From NCBI GenBank assembly GCA_019925795.1, contig CM034314.1, positions 81,154,780 through 81,218,779 of the forward strand: a DNA stretch of 64,000 nt, read 5' to 3'. A program made the position numbers and the translations under genes. Below the pieces are notes generated by a model, which worked only from the letters and a program-made list of their open reading frames with translations, was not told where the DNA came from and ran no database searches. Positions 61,401-64,000 of this stretch are shown here, in pieces; position 1 is the stretch's first letter; every line of letters starts with the position of its first letter. The DNA is from Dendrobium chrysotoxum. Taxonomy: Eukaryota > Streptophyta > Magnoliopsida > Asparagales > Orchidaceae.

Positions 61401-62927
61401 TACGTTGTGATCCAATCCCTCCGCTATTGGCGACACTACTTGCTCCCGCAAGAGTTCGTCATCTTCTCGGATCACGAAGCTCTGCGTTACATCAACTCCC
61501 AAAAGAAATTGAATGCGCGCCACGGTCGTTGGGTAGAGTTCCTTCAAGAGTACACTTACACCCTTAGACACAAGGCGGGAGTCGAAAATAAAGCTGCTGA
61601 TGCTCTCAGTCGTCGTATGATGACTGCCACTGAGATGAAAGCTGAAGTTGTGGGTTTCGACCAAATAAAGAGGGACTATCTGGACTGCCCCGATTTCAAA
61701 GAGACCTACTCTCTCTTGTCCACAGGCAGCCCGCGCCTTGTGGATGACTTCCTTCTAGAGGATGGTTACCTTTTCAAAGCTCAAAAGCTTTGCATTCCTG
61801 GCACCTCCCTTAGAGAATTTCTTATCTGGGAACTCCATGCCGGAGGCCTCGCTGGGCACTTCGGACGAGACAAAACTATAGAAGCCGTGGAGTACCGTTT
61901 CTTTTGGCCCAGCCTGAAGAGAGACGTTGGTAGGATGGTTAGCCGATGTCACACGTGTCAGTTAGCCAAACAGCGTAAGCAGAACACTGGCCTTTACACT
62001 CCTTTGCCTGTCCCTAGTTGTCCTTGGCAGGATGTTAGTATGGATTTCATCTTAGGCCTGCCCAAGACAATTCGTAGAAATGATGCCATATGTGTCGTAG
62101 TTGATCGATTTTCCAAAATGGCTCATTTCATACCCTGCTCCAAAACATCTGACGCTTCCCACATTGCCAAGCTTTATTTCAATGAGGTTGTCCGTCTACA
62201 TGGTCTCCCCAAGACCATCGTATCAGATAGGGATGTTAAATTCACTAGCTATTTTTGGAAAACCCTTTGGATAAAATTAGGCACTAAATTACAATTCTCT
62301 ACAGCCTTTCATCCACAGATTGATGGTCAGACGGAGGTAGTTAATAGGAGCTTAGGAAATCTGTTACGGTCTCTGGTCGGCGAACATATTAAGGATTGGG
62401 ATTCTATTTTACCTACTGCTGAGTTTGCATATAATAATTCTATGAATCGAACCACTGGCCTGAGTCCTTCTGAAATTGTTTATGGGTTCAAACCTAGGCA
62501 GCCGTTAGATCTTATACCCATGTGCCCTAGGTACAGAATTTCGGAGTCTGCATCACATATGCATGAACTTCATAAAGAAATTGCACGACAAATTGAAAAG
62601 AGCAATAAGGATTACAAATTACATGCTGATCTGAAACGAAAATTTAAAACTTTTGATGTTGGTGACTCTGTGATGGTGCGGATTCGTCCGGAATGGTTCC
62701 CGCAGGGAACGGTTAAGAAATTGCATGCTAAGAGTGTTGGTCCATTCAAGATAATTAAGAAAATCAATGATAATGCGTATGTGGTAGACCTTCCTGCTGA
62801 GTTCAACATCAATCCCTCCTTTAACATAGAAGATTTAGTTGCATATGAAGGTCCGGATTTCAATCCCCTCTATGTATTTTTTTGGTTATTTAAAGCCCCT
62901 CTATGTATTTTTTTGGTTAATGAATGA
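58479..62927 (+). CDS. gag-pol: Chromovirus gag-pol polyprotein, 1,482 aa, end fused to LTR sequence
   Basis: An uninterrupted frame starts at MDPEQLGRTL. A short coiled-coil segment (about 15-50) is followed by the gag domain (about 100-270) and a CCHC knuckle at 334-347 (CFRCQGYGHIASQC). The protease has D439 in VDSGS. Reverse transcriptase carries YFDD at 788-791. RNase H has D936 (TCDASG) and retains the EFY, SDHEAL and AADALSR motifs. Integrase has HHCC in WELHAGGLAGH and CHTC, and D1189, D1250 and E1286 with DX35E spacing. A GPF module (SVGPFKIIKKIND) follows. Catalytic residues all appear intact. After FNIEDLVAYEGPDFNP the frame runs into LTR sequence and gains about 20 residues ending LFKAPLCIFLVNE. 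The natural C-terminus, where a CR motif or chromodomain could lie, is lost. Confidence 0.95.
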   Translation: MDPEQLGRTLDLLVGQMNNISQQLKENQADLAELRRDTTERFDTLERTREHPIPYTPSRPPSMYGDDTYPDERQHRANHRTPHYGHDPRHDPDIPLMKNIKVDAPTFDGTLDPQLFLDWVKGMDSFFKWYNISEARNVSFAEMKLTGRASQFWSNLESLREARNDYPINDWPSMKRELKQKYLPPSYFPRLLDRWNRLTQGNKPVKEYIASFDDYLIRCKGETSTTPAQILSMFRTGLREDLRNELFARNVTTLENAYSLVLDLEETRSQHPNRSHDSRPSYRPSGSATPHSTTARPTPGNVTRPPTGHPNPRPDFRNKPPTPDTPRSNPGTKCFRCQGYGHIASQCSSPYKVSIIEEITEEDFEPEVNQVHQVEEEGDFFEEDNDTAALHCLQKLDTSPICVVRCALSHPVTSDDWRMTSIFHTYTKIKDKNCKVIVDSGSCINAVSSSMVSKLNLSAVPHPNPYKIAWVNSTALEVKERSLVPISFATYKENVWCDVLIMDVGQILLGRPWIFDNDVHIYGRSNTCVFEHAGKKIKMLPSQPRVKEEPKPHPLKSKKGLNLVTAKVLNSEITRGAPLYALVGREIPTESDDPIPQEVQPILGQFADVFPEDLPDQLPPLRDIQHVIDLVPRASLPNLPHYRMNPTEHAELKKQVDELLQRDFIKESLSPCAVPALLTPKKDGSWRMCVDSRAINKITVKYRFPIPRLDDMLDMMTGATLFSKIDLKSGYHQIRIRPGDEWKTAFKTKDGLYEWLVMPFGLSNAPSTFMRIMTQVLRPFMGKFVVVYFDDILIYSHSVEQYLDNLQQVCSVLRKEQLYANPKKCTFLVDRVIFLGFIVSAQGVSADPEKVKAIIEWPLPQNIREVRSFHGLATFYRRFIRNFSTIVSPITDCLKKGDFHWTPAATRAFDEIKKKMVEAPVIRLPDFSKIFEVTCDASGVGIGGVLSQEGHPVAYFSEKLNDIMQRYSTYDKEFYVVIQSLRYWRHYLLPQEFVIFSDHEALRYINSQKKLNARHGRWVEFLQEYTYTLRHKAGVENKAADALSRRMMTATEMKAEVVGFDQIKRDYLDCPDFKETYSLLSTGSPRLVDDFLLEDGYLFKAQKLCIPGTSLREFLIWELHAGGLAGHFGRDKTIEAVEYRFFWPSLKRDVGRMVSRCHTCQLAKQRKQNTGLYTPLPVPSCPWQDVSMDFILGLPKTIRRNDAICVVVDRFSKMAHFIPCSKTSDASHIAKLYFNEVVRLHGLPKTIVSDRDVKFTSYFWKTLWIKLGTKLQFSTAFHPQIDGQTEVVNRSLGNLLRSLVGEHIKDWDSILPTAEFAYNNSMNRTTGLSPSEIVYGFKPRQPLDLIPMCPRYRISESASHMHELHKEIARQIEKSNKDYKLHADLKRKFKTFDVGDSVMVRIRPEWFPQGTVKKLHAKSVGPFKIIKKINDNAYVVDLPAEFNINPSFNIEDLVAYEGPDFNPLYVFFWLFKAPLCIFLVNE
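62865..62919 (+). repeat. Rearranged pol/3' LTR junction with 24-bp duplication
   Basis: The 24-bp block starting CCCCTCTATGTATTTTTTTG is present at 62865-62888 and again at 62896-62919, but only once in the 5' LTR (56483-56506). The first copy is joined directly to pol. The polypurine tract and all LTR sequence before the TATA box are absent. Confidence 0.9.
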
Positions 62928-64000
62928 TTATTAGAAAATTTCCTACACTCTTGTCTTGAGATTAAGAGTTGAGAGCTAGTGGAGAGGTTCCCTAAGAGAG
63001 GGAGAAGGATGCATCACCCACCAACCTAGACGTGTCGGGTTCGTGGTTTTAATTCTTTGTGCTCTTCCTCCTTCCCAAGCCACCACCACCTTACTCCATC
63101 CCCTTTCCCTCCCCCTAAGCCGCCGGCCCACCCTTCAAAATAGCCCCCACCACCCCTTGCAACCCCACGGCCTACCACCCAACCTCCCACCCGACGACCC
63201 CCCCACCGTCCACCCAAGCCGCCGCCCCCTTACCGCCCCTCCCCTCCCCCTTGTTTTGTTTCCTAATATAGATTGATCATATTTGGAATTAGATTTTGAA
63301 TTCAAATTCAATAATTCAAAATTCAAAATCTTTCCTAATATATGAAATCTATTTTTTGAAAGATTTGAGATCTCATTCAAATTAAATTCTAATTGAAAGG
63401 GATTTAATTATATCTTTCCTAATCCTTGGATCCCAATTTAGAAATTCCAATCAATCACCACAAACCCCTCCCCTCCCCTTTAATGCCGCCGGCCCCTTGC
63501 TCATGCCGCCCCCCCCCCCCTTCTCCCCTTCTCTCTCCCCAATCTTCCTCCAATCAATACCTTATATTTCCTTTTCTAATCCCCACCAAATTTCAAAATC
63601 TGAAATAATTTCAGGTTTAGGAATTTTACACTCTTCTAACCCTAACCCTAACCCTAACTTCACAAACAACCTTTCCACCCTAACCATACCTTGGCCGCCC
63701 ACTTCTCCTAACCCTCTCTACTTGATTTTCAAAGGGAAAGCCCTCATCTTTTGGAAGGAACCTTCAAGGACAGCAATACTACATCGACTTCACCACCTTT
63801 ACTCCTTAGGAAGCATGAATGGAGGCCCGCCCATGGGATTCGGGCTTAGTGCTTGACGATCAAGACAATATCGACGTACTTCGTTCCCCCTTCTTCGACG
63901 TAGGATTTGGCTACGAGACTACCGTTGAAGAGTACTTGGAGATGATCCACATTACATTGGTTGATACTCTCGACGATCAAAGGGTCAAAAGAAAGTGGAT
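62889..64000 (+). repeat. Chromovirus 3' LTR, U3-less, cut by window end
   Basis: From the TATA-proximal region onward it matches 56475-57593 at an offset of about 6,413 bp. By eye there are about 12 substitutions and a shorter C run. The remainder lies beyond the window, so no target duplication can be checked. Confidence 0.9.

Larger units (their letters stand above)
56260..64000 (+). mobile_element. Ty3/gypsy chromovirus-type retrotransposon, cut by the window end
   Basis: It has a 1.86-kb 5' LTR, a tRNA-Met primer site, a single 1,482-codon gag-pol frame and a 3' LTR that lacks its U3 and runs past the window. The gag-pol order RT-RNaseH-integrase with a GPF module and CCHC gag fits chromoviruses. 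No chromodomain is visible because the coding end is rearranged. In the shared 1.1 kb the LTRs differ at about 12 sites by eye, so it is older than the Tat element. It probably lies in an intron of the cystinosin gene, in opposite orientation. Confidence 0.88.

Noticed and set aside
58479..62927. Chromodomain at the end of the chromovirus polyprotein
   Set aside because: No chromodomain residues are seen; the frame is diverted into LTR sequence after the integrase C-terminal region.

Overview
The window is nuclear DNA of a flowering plant. It is AT-rich, carries plant repeat families, and holds pieces of two conserved plant genes: a malectin/LRR receptor-kinase last exon and a cystinosin gene. 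A small uncharacterised plant gene family is also present. The species cannot be fixed from the sequence. Most of the window is transposable elements of several ages, often nested.

Layout. 1-3147 is AT-rich DNA with a possible organelle-derived block and an old, decayed LTR. 3148-27485 is one complete 24.3-kb Ty3/gypsy element of the Tat/Ogre type, transcribed on the minus strand. It has two 5.1-kb LTRs that differ at only about 5 bases and two 1-base indels, a perfect TATAC target duplication, a tRNA-Arg primer site and an unbroken 2,964-codon gag-pol frame. It inserted into an LTR of an older relative lying in the opposite orientation; the two halves of that LTR flank it. 27566-48260 holds the receptor-kinase exon (30426-30752), two apparently intact members of a small gene family (31190-31762 and 39698-40177) plus two decayed copies, three solo LTRs of one family each with target duplications, and several inverted-repeat elements. 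48261-55201 holds six 3' exons of a cystinosin gene on the minus strand, with a LINE fragment in its 4.9-kb intron. From about 56260 to the window end is a Ty3/gypsy chromovirus-type element on the plus strand. Its coding frame is long and intact, but its 3' end is rearranged into the 3' LTR.

The main item of interest lies inside the Tat element, between pol and its 3' LTR. A spliced gene runs antisense to gag-pol (8403-11788). Its three coding exons (introns 84 and 92 bp, both restoring frame) encode about 1,069 residues: a plant mobile domain (PMD) region, a Ser/Pro/Arg-rich linker and a C-terminal coiled coil. A fourth, non-coding leader exon with a good splice donor lies in the LTR itself, so antisense expression from the LTR is likely. 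Between the convergent antisense gene and gag-pol sit three inverted repeats. Two have perfect 18-bp arms and 26-nt loops, the third shorter arms, and all share a conserved GC-rich loop. Two of them abut an AAATGCCCCC motif that also occurs at the 3' LTR boundary.

All domain calls are from reading the translations by eye; no database search was run. Element ages and identities are visual estimates.
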